A stretch of 48,038 nucleotides of DNA. It comes from Bacteroidales bacterium. GTDB taxonomy: Bacteria > Bacteroidota > Bacteroidia > Bacteroidales > UBA4181. The notes below the pieces were generated by a model. That model was not told the origin of the DNA. It saw nothing but the letters and a program-made list of their open reading frames with translations, and ran no database searches. Positions within the stretch are counted from its first letter, which is position 1, and each line of letters starts with the position of its first letter. The position numbers were made by a program, and so were the translations under genes. The stretch lies in NCBI GenBank assembly GCA_031265445.1, contig JAISCQ010000274.1, positions 1 through 48,038 on the forward strand. Direction: 5' to 3'. This document shows, one piece after another, positions 1-9,472 of this stretch.

Positions 1-80
1 TGATGCCAACCGATGCCAACCGGATGGATGTGTTCAGTCGTAAGTCCTGTCGCAATCTGTTCCTGAAAAGCCTGACATAT

Positions 81-101
81 TGCCGGATTACAAATCCGGC
101 A
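81..101. repeat. Perfect 9-bp inverted repeat TGCCGGATT-ACA-AATCCGGCA (hairpin, possible terminator or attenuator of an upstream gene)
   Basis: Read directly from sequence: tgccggatt (81-89) / aatccggca (93-101). Confidence 0.6.
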
Positions 102-220
102 GTGTTCCGAGCGGCAATACAATTACCGCTCAACGGGTGCTCTTTCAGATCTTTTTACATCTTCCGACCACATCCGGAAAGAGCCGGCTAATAGCAGAAA
201 TGAGCCAATCAAACAAATCA

Positions 221-253
221 ATCAAATAAAAAATCAAATAAAAAATCAAATTT
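221..253 (+). repeat. 12-bp short tandem repeat (ATCAAATAAAAA x2 plus partial third) immediately before the start codon
   Basis: atcaaataaaaa|atcaaataaaaa|atcaaattt directly followed by ATG at 254. Confidence 0.8.
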
Positions 254-2515
254 ATGAACGACAGAAGAAAGTTTTTAAAGAAGGCCGTCATCGGTTCTGC
301 AGCCATTGCCGGCGGTTTGGGCACTGCCGCCGGCGCGTTGTCCGCGTGCGGCGCCAATATGCCGGAAGGAGCGCAAAAAGGCAAAAGCGATGCAAACGCC
401 GGATGGACAGCCGTTTTCGACGAAGCCGATTCGACAGTGGTTTTGCAAAACGGACAAATTACCCTCTCCGGGAAGCTGAGTTTCACCTCCGGCGGCGCCC
501 GGTGGACGGTTGCCCGTTCAAGGGACGGCGTGACCGACCGTTACGCTCTTGTCGATACGCAGGGGGATGTGCAGGGGTATCTGGTGCTGATAACAGACGG
601 CGAGCAATTGAAACTGCTGTTTTACCACCGCACGGCGCAGAATTATGCGGGCGTTTTGTCCTTTACCGGAAAGATCGGGTTTCCGGAAGACGGCTTTCCG
701 TGCCGCACGGTTCCGCTGGCCGGCGAGCGCGTGTTGCCGCTAAGCTGCGGCCGAACCGATTCCGTGCTGAACGATTCGCTGTTTTCTCCGTCCGGCGATC
801 TGGCCTTGCAGATCAAAGCGGCACGCCTGAGCCTCGCGACCGAAAGCGGCGGCGCGTATCTTTTTTCCATGCAGGGCGGGATAGAGGAACCGTCGGAGGC
901 TGAATGGACGTTTCGAGTGGAACGGAATTACTTCAAAAGCCGCTATGTGCCGTACTATCACCCGATCGACCGGAAACGCTGCCCGAAAGCGCCTACCGGC
1001 TGGATGTCGTGGAATACCTATTTCGACAAGGCTACGGCAGCCGACAACCTGAATGAGGCGAAAATCGGACAGAAATACCTGCAACCTTTCGGATGCGAGT
1101 TTTGGTCTATTGAGTCGTGGCAAGGCAATTCCGACCAGCTGCCCGTCAGCGATTTCTACAACATGAACCTGGAAGTTAATCGGAAACAGTTTCCCGGGGG
1201 CATGAAGAAGCTGGCCGACGACATCCGCGCGCTGGGCTTCCGTCCGGGCTTGTGGGTACCGCCCTTTGGCACGGGTAATCATGAGTTTTACAGGGAGCAC
1301 AGTAACTGGTTTCTGCATTACAGCGACGGCACGCCGATCCGTTCGTGGAACGGGCAATATACGCTTGATCCCACCGTAGTGGAGGCGCGCGAACATCTGA
1401 AAAAAATGTTCGATATTGCGTCGCATCAGTGGGGATATGAATTTTTCAAGATTGACGGCATGTCGGGGCGAAGCCACGGTCTAAGCGCTCATTTGTACGA
1501 GCGTCCCGAAGTCCGGGCCTGTTTCAAAGACCCGTCGTGTCCCAATCCCTTTGAGCTTTGCATCAAAGCGTTTCGCGAAGGCATCGGCGACGACCGCGTA
1601 TTTTTGGCCTGTCAGGGACATACTTCCGGCGCGGAAGTCCTGTATGCAGATGCTGCACGGCTTGGCGCAGACATTGTTCATCCCAATGAACCCGTCAAAT
1701 GGAGCAATGTGTTGAACCAGGGGCGTTGCCTGATCAATCAGGTATTTACCCACAACATTGTGATGATAGCCGATCCGGATACCCTGCTGGTACGCGACCT
1801 GCCTACGGAAGAAGCCCGAACCTCCGCAACCGTCGTAGCGCTGCCCGGACAGTTGACTTTCTTTGGCGATAAACTGGCCGGATTGTCGGAGCAGCAATTC
1901 AAAATCCTGCAGCAGACACTGCCCGTTCCCAGTGTGTTGCCCGTCAACTTATATCCGGTCTTCAGCATGCTGCCGGTATGGAACCTGCGGGTGCGCCACG
2001 AATATCTGGGCGATTACAACGTAGTAGCGCTCTTTAACTGGGAAGATCATGCGCAGCCTGTTTCAGTGACCGCTGAAGAATTGGGTGTTGACACCGGCAA
2101 AGATTATATCGGATACGAATTTTGGACGGAACAGGCTACGGGCATTGAACGGCTGGAAGCGTCGTGGCGTTTGTCGGTGGAAGTGCCGGCTCACGGCGTG
2201 CGCGTTGTGGCATTGCACGGGAAGGCTAACAGGCCTCAATGGGTTGGCAGCGACCGGCACATCACACAGACGGCTATGGAAGTCAATGAATGGACGTATT
2301 CCGGAAATCATGATATTTCCGGAAATATCCGTTTGACGGGTTCATTTCCACTCACCATGCGCCTGAACATTCCGCAAGGATGGAAGTTCTCACAGGTGAT
2401 TTGCAAGGATGCCGCCTGTACCGCAAAGGAAGAACCCGGCAATTTGCTGGCACTGAACTTCCTTGCGCAAGAAACGGCAAACGCTCAATTCAATATCTCA
2501 TTTCACAATGATTAA
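254..2515 (+). CDS. Alpha-galactosidase-like glycoside hydrolase (GH36/GH27 clan), exported lipoprotein with Tat-like signal
   Basis: GWMSWNTYFDKATAADN, GLWVPPFGTGNHEF and FFKIDGMSG motifs typical of the GH27/GH36 alpha-galactosidase barrel; N-terminus RRKFLKK followed by lipobox LSAC. Confidence 0.8.
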   Translation: MNDRRKFLKKAVIGSAAIAGGLGTAAGALSACGANMPEGAQKGKSDANAGWTAVFDEADSTVVLQNGQITLSGKLSFTSGGARWTVARSRDGVTDRYALVDTQGDVQGYLVLITDGEQLKLLFYHRTAQNYAGVLSFTGKIGFPEDGFPCRTVPLAGERVLPLSCGRTDSVLNDSLFSPSGDLALQIKAARLSLATESGGAYLFSMQGGIEEPSEAEWTFRVERNYFKSRYVPYYHPIDRKRCPKAPTGWMSWNTYFDKATAADNLNEAKIGQKYLQPFGCEFWSIESWQGNSDQLPVSDFYNMNLEVNRKQFPGGMKKLADDIRALGFRPGLWVPPFGTGNHEFYREHSNWFLHYSDGTPIRSWNGQYTLDPTVVEAREHLKKMFDIASHQWGYEFFKIDGMSGRSHGLSAHLYERPEVRACFKDPSCPNPFELCIKAFREGIGDDRVFLACQGHTSGAEVLYADAARLGADIVHPNEPVKWSNVLNQGRCLINQVFTHNIVMIADPDTLLVRDLPTEEARTSATVVALPGQLTFFGDKLAGLSEQQFKILQQTLPVPSVLPVNLYPVFSMLPVWNLRVRHEYLGDYNVVALFNWEDHAQPVSVTAEELGVDTGKDYIGYEFWTEQATGIERLEASWRLSVEVPAHGVRVVALHGKANRPQWVGSDRHITQTAMEVNEWTYSGNHDISGNIRLTGSFPLTMRLNIPQGWKFSQVICKDAACTAKEEPGNLLALNFLAQETANAQFNISFHND

Positions 2516-2589
2516 AAACAGTCACCGATGCAGGCTGTCTGCCCGACGACCATACGGGGGTATGGGTAAAACATTTGCGGTTTCGAAAC

Positions 2590-5500
2590 TTATCGCGCGT
2601 ATCTTTTCAACACCTGCTCAATTTCGGCCGCATCTATCGGGATTTCGACGGCTGTGTTGCACTGGCTGTCGCATATTACCTGCCGGTAATCTTCCTTTTG
2701 GCCGGGAATAATAAGTACTACCGGCAAACCGGCGCGTACATGCTTGATCCGGCGGATGCTGTCGATATCCTCATCCTTGAGGACGGATACATCAGCGATC
2801 ACAGTATCGATATGGTTGGTTTGGGCGATATAGTCGAGCCATTGCTGCAGGGTTTCGGCCTGGGTTACGTTGGCGCCCGTTGCCGAAATCAGTTTTTCGT
2901 AATACTTGAATTTCATGGGGTTCGGTTCTACCACCAGTACCGATTTGTTGCCCAGCGATCGGTCTTTCGGGGATTCGTCTTCCGGCGCTTCCTCGAAAAC
3001 CGGTTCATCCCCGGCTGCCACGGGCAGGTACGAGATGGTGAAATAGAATGAAGATCCCGATCCTTCGGTCGATTCCACCCACATTTCGCCGCCCATCAGT
3101 TGTACAAGGCTTCGCGAAATGGTCAGTCCGAGCCCGGTTCCGCCATACTGGCGGCTGTTGCTCAGTTCGGCCTGGCGGAAGCGTTCGAAGACGACTTCCA
3201 CCTGGTCGGGAGCCAGGCCGATGCCGGAGTCTTCCACCACAAATTCCAGCTGGTCGGGAGCCGACTGCCTGTAGGCGATGCGGATGAATCCCTTTTCGGT
3301 GAATTTTACGGCATTGCCGATCAGGTTGTTGAGCACCTGCCGCAGGCGCGTCGGGTCGACGTAGGCAACGCATGAGTCAATGGCCTGGCTGTCGTCGAAG
3401 ATCAGGGCGATGCGTTCCTTGTCATTGGCGTGCACGTAGGTTTCGAAAAATACCTGCAGCTCGCCCATCAATTCGTTGATGCGTATGGGAACCGGCCGGA
3501 TGTTCATCTGCTTGGCTTCTATCTTGGCCACGTCGATGATGTCGTCGATCAGTTTCACCAGCTGGATGCTGCTGTTGTTGATGATGTTGATGTAATCCTG
3601 GCGGCGCTTGGGCGACAGGCTGTCCGAGCCGAGGAAATGGAGGAACCCGATGATCCCGTTGATGGGCGTGCGTATCTCGTGCGACATGTTGGCAAGGAAC
3701 GCCGACTTGAGCTTGTCGGACTCTTCGGCTTTTTCCTTGGCGCGGATCAGTTCCATTTCGTCCATCTTCCTGCGGGTAATGTCGCGGATCACCATGATCA
3801 TGGAAGTGGTGCGGCCGTCGGAGTCTTTGACGGTTGCCACCGATATTTCGCCGATGAAGTCCGATCCGTCCCGGCGCATCAGCAGCAGCTGCGGCAGGAA
3901 TGTCACGTTGTCGGTGTTCATCCTGTGGAACATGCTGTATGCATGCCGGCGGTCGTGCGGATGAACGAATTTAAGCAGGCGCAGGAGGCTGACGTCGGCG
4001 TCTTCCTCTACCCTGAACAGTTCAAACGCTTTGGGCGACATGTACCGCAGCTGCCCGTCGGGGCTGCACACCGCGATGGCGTCGGGCGAGGCTACGGTAA
4101 GCTGGCGGTACAGTTCTTCGGACTGGCGCACGGCTTCCTCGGCCTTTTTGCGGTCGGTGATGTCGGTGGCGTATTCCATGTGTACCAGCCGCCCGTCGAC
4201 CCATTCGATGGCGGCATCGGTGGAGTCGTACCATTTCTTGGTATTGGTGTTCCACTGTTCCCAGTGATACAGCCCTGTAGGATGGCCCTGGCTGTCGCGG
4301 AGCCGGGGATTGGGACAGAAGTCGCACTGCGCGTTCTGGTTTTCCTGCAATACCTTCCAGCATACCTTCCCCTCGATGTTGTCGCCCATGGTTTCCTTCA
4401 CCTTTTTATTGGCGAAGAACACTTCGTGCGACTCGAAGTCGGCAACGTAGATGTTTGCATCGATATTGTCCAGCACCGTACGCATGGTTTGCTGCGACAG
4501 TCGCATGGCTGTCTCGGCCTGATGACGACGCGTGGTGGACGATATGATTTGCGAAAGGCTGATCAGCAGGTCTATTTCGGACTGTTCCCATTCTCTGCTC
4601 TCGATGCAGTCGTCGAATCCCACGAATCCATGATTGACGCCGTTGGCGGACAGCGGGAAAACAGCAATTGATTTCACGCCCTGGGACCTCAACAGTTCGG
4701 CGGGCTTTTCCTCGAGCGTATTGATGTCGGAAGTACGGATGTATTTGCCCGAGTCGAATGTATCGAACCAGGACTGCACGTATTCGGCAGGGACGTTCTG
4801 CAGCTCGTCAATGGCAGGCGCGATGCCTTCGTTGCACCATTCGTAGGTGTTGTTGACGCTGGCGTCGGCGCATTTCTCAAAGATATATGCGCGGCTCACG
4901 CCTGCGTATTTGCCCATTTCGGCCAGTGATGCGCTCATGGCTTCGGGCAGGCTTTCGGACGATTGCACGATTTGCAGCACCTTGATGAGGACGCTTTGCT
5001 GGCGCCGGGTGTTTTCCAGTTCCTGCTCGGCCTGTTTGCGGGCGGTGACGTCGATCATGAAGCCGTCCCATATACGCGCGCCGTCGCTGGAGCGGTGGCT
5101 CGAACGCATGTGTATCCATTTCAGTTTTCCCGATCTGGTGATGATGCGGTACTCCACGTCGATGTTGTTTTCGTCCCTCCGGTAAAACTCGATCAGCTGC
5201 GGCCGGTCTTCGGGATAGATGGATTTGTAGTACAGCGAAACGTCGGCCATGACGTCTTCCACCCTGATTTCAAACATGTCGGAAAAATAGCCGCTGATGT
5301 ACGTAAACCACGAGTTGACCATGCTCCTGTCCATCATCTGGTAAATGACGCCGCCCGGCAGGTTGTTGCTCAGCGAAATCAGCCGTTCCTGGCTGGCGAC
5401 CAGCTCGCGGGTTTTGAGTTCCACCATCTGTTCGAGTTGCGTCCGGTACTGTTCCAGTTCCATGTCGGCCATTTTCTGCTCGGTGATGTCGCGGAATATC

Positions 5501-8500
5501 CGTCCGAAACAGCAGGTGGTGGCTAATCCGATGGGGAACATCGACACCTGCATGTAACGTTTGGAACCATCGGGCATGTGCAGGACCAATTCTTCCACGG
5601 CGGGCGCCTGCTCACGGCCTCCTTCCAGATATGCCTTCCGCAGTTGACGCATTTTCTCGAAGGGCTGATGCCTGCGCTCCTCGTCCGAAAGGTACTTTTT
5701 CATCAGATCCCATTCGTACCTGCCCAGCGCTTCGTCGTGCGAGATCCCCGTTATGTTCTCCAGCGCTTCGTTCCATTCGATAACGCAGCCCTGTTCGTCC
5801 AGCATCATGATTCCTTCGAAGGATTGCCGGATGAAGTTGCTCATTTTGTTTTCGCTGTCTTCCAGTTTCCGCATCACTTCCATGCGGGCGGCTATTTCGT
5901 TGCGCAACTGGTCGTTTTTCGAGTGCAGTTCTTCGTTGGTGACCGAAAACTCTTCGTTGGTAGCGTACAGTTCTTCGTTGGTGGCGTACAGTTCCTCGTT
6001 GGTGGCTTCGAGCTCTTCGGTACGCTCCTTGACCATGAGTTCGAGTTCCACACGGTATCCCGCCAGTTCTTCTTCGGTCTTTTTACGTTCGGTGATGTCG
6101 AGGAGAAATCCGTCGGTCGTTATCCATTCGTCCTCGCGCCTTGGTACGGACGCGACCTGGAACCACCGCATTTCGGTGTCGCTGTAATGGTAGCGGATTT
6201 CGGTATTGAGTTCGGTAAGGTCGGTCAGGCTTTCCCGCATTGCAGGAATGATTCTGGCCAGGTCTTCCGCGTCGATTTTCATGAAAGGCAGCGAGACATC
6301 GCGCAAAGCGTCGTCGAGGGGTATATTGCTGACTTTTTCCCAGGTGCCGCTTGCATACGACAGTTTCAGGTGTTGCATCCACGTAGCGGCGTCCGATTGT
6401 GCGAGCAGTCCGGCATTGATCTGGAAGCGGAACAGCGTGCCGCCGGGGATATTGTTGCCCAGCGCTTCCAGGCGTTCCTTTTCGGAATGTACTTTCTCCT
6501 CGGCGACTTTCCGTGCGGTGATGTCGAGGATGAAGCCGTCGGAAAATACGATGTGGCCTTCGCGATGCGGATGCGACGAAATCTGGCACCACCGCAAACC
6601 AAATGCTTCATGCCGGAAACGGACTTCAACATCTATGTTTTCCAGACGTTCAACGCTTTCGCGGATTCGTGTCATCAGGAGCGGCAAGTCGTCGGGCACC
6701 ACGTATTCAAACAGTACCCTTATATCGGCCAGCGACGCTTCGGCGGACACGCCCACTGTCTTTTCCCAGGTGCCGCTGACGTAATCGAACGACATTTCCC
6801 CGGTCTGCAAATCCATTTTGAAACGGAACAGCGTGCCGTCGGGAAAATTGTCGCCCAATGCCTGTAGCCGTTCCTTTTCGGAGCGCAATTCTTCTTCGGC
6901 GGTTTTCCGCGGGGTGATGTCGAGGATGAAGCCGTCGGAAAATACGGTATGGCTTTCGCGGTGCGGGTGCGACGAAATCTGGTACCACCGCAGACCCCGC
7001 ACCGGATGCAGGCAGCGGACTTCAACATCTATGTTTTCCAGACGTTCAACGCTTTCGCGGATTCGCGTCATCAGGTGCGGCAAATCGTCGGGAACCACGT
7101 ATTCAAACAGGGTTCTTATATCGGCCAGCGATGCTTCGGCGGACACGCCCACTGTCTTTTCCCAGGTACCGCTGATGTAATCGAACGACATTTCTTCGGT
7201 CTGCAAGTCCATTTTGAAACGGAACAGCGTCCCGTCGGGGAAATTGTCGCCCAGCGCCTGGAGCCGTTCCTTTTCGGAGCGCAATTCCTCTTCGGCGGCT
7301 TTCCGCGCGGTGATGTCGAGGATGAAGCCGTCGGATACCATGCGTCCGTTTTCGAGATGGCGGTGCGTCGAAACCTGCGCCCAGCGTAATTCGTCCGGGG
7401 TGGAATAATAGCGCAGTTCCATATCGAAATTTTCCTCCCGGCTGGCGTATGTTTTCCATATCCGGTCGATCAATGCTGCACGATCGTCGGGATGAAGCTT
7501 CGACAGGGGAATGTTGATGTCGTTCAGGGTTTCTTCTATCCCGAGACCGGTAAGTCTTTCCCATGTTTTGCTGAGGTATGAGAATGAAATTTTCCTGTTT
7601 TCGCCGTCGACGCCGAACCGGAAGAGGCATCCGTTCGGGAAATGGTCGCCCAGCGCTTGCAGGCGGTCTTTTTCGGCGGTAAGTTTTTGCTCGGCCTGCT
7701 TGTAATCGGTGATGTCGACAATGAAACCGTCCCACACTACGTTGGCGCCTTCCATGTGCGGGGTTGACGATATGCGTCCCCAGCGCACCTCGCTGGCGTT
7801 GATCATAAACCGTACCTCCACCATGAAACGTCCCATGGTCGCGAGGCTTTGCTCGAATCTTTCCATGTATACCGGCAAATCGTCGGGATGTATCCCGGCC
7901 AGCAGCCGGTTCAGGTCGGTCATGATGGCTGCGTCATGCGCTATGCCCGTAATTTCCTTCCACGCCCGGCTCATGTAGGTAAAGCCCATCTGCCGGGTTT
8001 GGGTGTTGAGCGTGAACTGGTAGAGACAGCCGTTGGGCATGTTGTCGCCCAGCGTTTTCAGGCGGTCTCTTTCGAGTGTGAGCTTTTGTTCGTTCCGGCT
8101 GATCAGTTCCTGCGCGTACACTTCCTCTGTGACGTCGCGGCCGATAGCGCCCAGCATGGTACGTCCGGGCATGGCCACCGGGAAATACTGGATATTGAGT
8201 ATGCGGTGTTCGCCTGTTTTCCGGTGTACCACATGGTGTGTGATCATCTTTAACCGCATGTTGCCCACCAGTTCTTTCAACGTATCGTCCATTTTCCGGC
8301 GCTCTTCGCCATATCTCTGTTCGGGAAGGAATCCCGTGGCAGCCACATCCCAGAGCAAATTCCCTACGGCTTCCTCTTTGGTCAGGCCGGATATCCGTTC
8401 GTATCCGCTGCTCCATTCCCTCACCACTCCGTTGTGGTCGGCCAGCAACATTCCATCCGCCGAATGATCGAAGATGCCGCGTATGGTGCTTTCGCTTTCC

Positions 8501-9393
8501 TGCAGGCGGGCTTCGCTTTCCTGCGCCGCCTGCAATGCGTCGTACACGGCAGTGAGATCTTTCACTACCAGTACGTAACTGTCGGGCGCCGTTTTGTTTT
8601 TGCCGATGACGATGGGCGAGACATTGCACGAGACGCGGTAAACCCGGCTGTTGTCGCCGCAACGCATAAAAATTTCGTCAACCTGCACCATTTTGCAGGT
8701 TTCCGCCTCCAGTTTCAGGGGGTCGACCGGCGCTGCGAAATCCGCATTGTCGCAGAACTGCATGATGTCGCCCAGATGTTTGCCCCTGGCCTTCAAATTG
8801 ATGATGCCGACTAATCTTTCCGCAGCGCCGTTGAGCCGTTCGATGGAGCCGTCCGTACCGGTCAGGATCACTGCCTCGCCAATGCTTTTCAGCGTGACGA
8901 ACAGGTTTTCGTTGGCATCCTGCAAGTCTTCCTCGTAACGTTTGCGCCTGCTGATGTCCTTTACCTTTACCCAGAAATACGCGACTTCCCCCTGATCATT
9001 CGTTTCGGGAACAGCCACGCCGGTAACCCATATCACCTCCCCGGATTTTGCGCGAATCCGGTATTCGGATTCCATGCTTACCGCGCCTTTTGCACATTCC
9101 GCGGCAACATACGCCGAAAAGGATTCGATGTCCTGAGGATACAGGACATCGCGCCATCCGATCCCGCCCGAAGTAAAATCCACAGGCGAATATCCGTACG
9201 TGGAAATACTGTCGGAGATTTGTATTACGGTCAGGCGTTCGTCATTCGCAACATAAAACACAACCTCCCTGCCATGTGCAAAAAGGCTGTTCAATGCCTG
9301 TTCCGGGATATTTTCCTGTGTGTGCGCCAATTGTTTTTTTAACGAGAGAACCTCGTTTTCCAATTGAGCGATACGATCATATGACTGACTCAT
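2590..9393 (-). CDS. Giant hybrid sensor histidine kinase: about 12 PAS domains, GAF, HisKA, HATPase_c, C-terminal degenerate receiver
   Basis: Repeated PAS/PAC motifs (DGFILDITxRKxAEEEL), GAF region, H-box SHEIRTPINGI, N-box NLIGNAVKFTEKG, G-boxes DSGIGLAPDQ and GGTGLGLTISRSLV; C-terminal Rossmann-like SVLVVEPNPMKFKYYEKL. Confidence 0.93.
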   Translation of the reverse strand: MSQSYDRIAQLENEVLSLKKQLAHTQENIPEQALNSLFAHGREVVFYVANDERLTVIQISDSISTYGYSPVDFTSGGIGWRDVLYPQDIESFSAYVAAECAKGAVSMESEYRIRAKSGEVIWVTGVAVPETNDQGEVAYFWVKVKDISRRKRYEEDLQDANENLFVTLKSIGEAVILTGTDGSIERLNGAAERLVGIINLKARGKHLGDIMQFCDNADFAAPVDPLKLEAETCKMVQVDEIFMRCGDNSRVYRVSCNVSPIVIGKNKTAPDSYVLVVKDLTAVYDALQAAQESEARLQESESTIRGIFDHSADGMLLADHNGVVREWSSGYERISGLTKEEAVGNLLWDVAATGFLPEQRYGEERRKMDDTLKELVGNMRLKMITHHVVHRKTGEHRILNIQYFPVAMPGRTMLGAIGRDVTEEVYAQELISRNEQKLTLERDRLKTLGDNMPNGCLYQFTLNTQTRQMGFTYMSRAWKEITGIAHDAAIMTDLNRLLAGIHPDDLPVYMERFEQSLATMGRFMVEVRFMINASEVRWGRISSTPHMEGANVVWDGFIVDITDYKQAEQKLTAEKDRLQALGDHFPNGCLFRFGVDGENRKISFSYLSKTWERLTGLGIEETLNDINIPLSKLHPDDRAALIDRIWKTYASREENFDMELRYYSTPDELRWAQVSTHRHLENGRMVSDGFILDITARKAAEEELRSEKERLQALGDNFPDGTLFRFKMDLQTEEMSFDYISGTWEKTVGVSAEASLADIRTLFEYVVPDDLPHLMTRIRESVERLENIDVEVRCLHPVRGLRWYQISSHPHRESHTVFSDGFILDITPRKTAEEELRSEKERLQALGDNFPDGTLFRFKMDLQTGEMSFDYVSGTWEKTVGVSAEASLADIRVLFEYVVPDDLPLLMTRIRESVERLENIDVEVRFRHEAFGLRWCQISSHPHREGHIVFSDGFILDITARKVAEEKVHSEKERLEALGNNIPGGTLFRFQINAGLLAQSDAATWMQHLKLSYASGTWEKVSNIPLDDALRDVSLPFMKIDAEDLARIIPAMRESLTDLTELNTEIRYHYSDTEMRWFQVASVPRREDEWITTDGFLLDITERKKTEEELAGYRVELELMVKERTEELEATNEELYATNEELYATNEEFSVTNEELHSKNDQLRNEIAARMEVMRKLEDSENKMSNFIRQSFEGIMMLDEQGCVIEWNEALENITGISHDEALGRYEWDLMKKYLSDEERRHQPFEKMRQLRKAYLEGGREQAPAVEELVLHMPDGSKRYMQVSMFPIGLATTCCFGRIFRDITEQKMADMELEQYRTQLEQMVELKTRELVASQERLISLSNNLPGGVIYQMMDRSMVNSWFTYISGYFSDMFEIRVEDVMADVSLYYKSIYPEDRPQLIEFYRRDENNIDVEYRIITRSGKLKWIHMRSSHRSSDGARIWDGFMIDVTARKQAEQELENTRRQQSVLIKVLQIVQSSESLPEAMSASLAEMGKYAGVSRAYIFEKCADASVNNTYEWCNEGIAPAIDELQNVPAEYVQSWFDTFDSGKYIRTSDINTLEEKPAELLRSQGVKSIAVFPLSANGVNHGFVGFDDCIESREWEQSEIDLLISLSQIISSTTRRHQAETAMRLSQQTMRTVLDNIDANIYVADFESHEVFFANKKVKETMGDNIEGKVCWKVLQENQNAQCDFCPNPRLRDSQGHPTGLYHWEQWNTNTKKWYDSTDAAIEWVDGRLVHMEYATDITDRKKAEEAVRQSEELYRQLTVASPDAIAVCSPDGQLRYMSPKAFELFRVEEDADVSLLRLLKFVHPHDRRHAYSMFHRMNTDNVTFLPQLLLMRRDGSDFIGEISVATVKDSDGRTTSMIMVIRDITRRKMDEMELIRAKEKAEESDKLKSAFLANMSHEIRTPINGIIGFLHFLGSDSLSPKRRQDYINIINNSSIQLVKLIDDIIDVAKIEAKQMNIRPVPIRINELMGELQVFFETYVHANDKERIALIFDDSQAIDSCVAYVDPTRLRQVLNNLIGNAVKFTEKGFIRIAYRQSAPDQLEFVVEDSGIGLAPDQVEVVFERFRQAELSNSRQYGGTGLGLTISRSLVQLMGGEMWVESTEGSGSSFYFTISYLPVAAGDEPVFEEAPEDESPKDRSLGNKSVLVVEPNPMKFKYYEKLISATGANVTQAETLQQWLDYIAQTNHIDTVIADVSVLKDEDIDSIRRIKHVRAGLPVVLIIPGQKEDYRQVICDSQCNTAVEIPIDAAEIEQVLKRYAR
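5926..6012 (-). repeat. 21-bp in-gene tandem repeat encoding TNEELYA heptads (coiled coil)
   Basis: cttcgttggt recurs at 5931, 5952, 5973 and 5994 (period 21); protein EELEATNEELYATNEELYATNEEFSVTNEELHSKN. Confidence 0.9.
6521..7312 (-). repeat. Two tandem 396-bp units encoding near-identical 132-aa PAS/PAC modules
   Basis: atgtcgaggatgaagccgtcgga landmark at 6521, 6917 and 7313, exactly 396 bp apart; about 14 differences over 132 residues between the two modules by eye. Confidence 0.9.
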
Positions 9394-9472
9394 AATGAAT
9401 TATTAAGGTGAGTTTCACAAAATATTCTCACTGCTTTTTACCGTGTAAAGGTATGACAAATTTCTAAACGAT

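Noticed and set aside
3430-4671. 413-aa + strand ORF antisense to the sensor kinase
   Set aside because: Shadow ORF of the well-supported minus-strand kinase; no recognisable motifs, composition rich in V/H/F/D typical of antisense translations.
5578-6867. 429-aa + strand ORF antisense to the sensor kinase
   Set aside because: Same reason; its internal repeats mirror the PAS duplications of the true gene.
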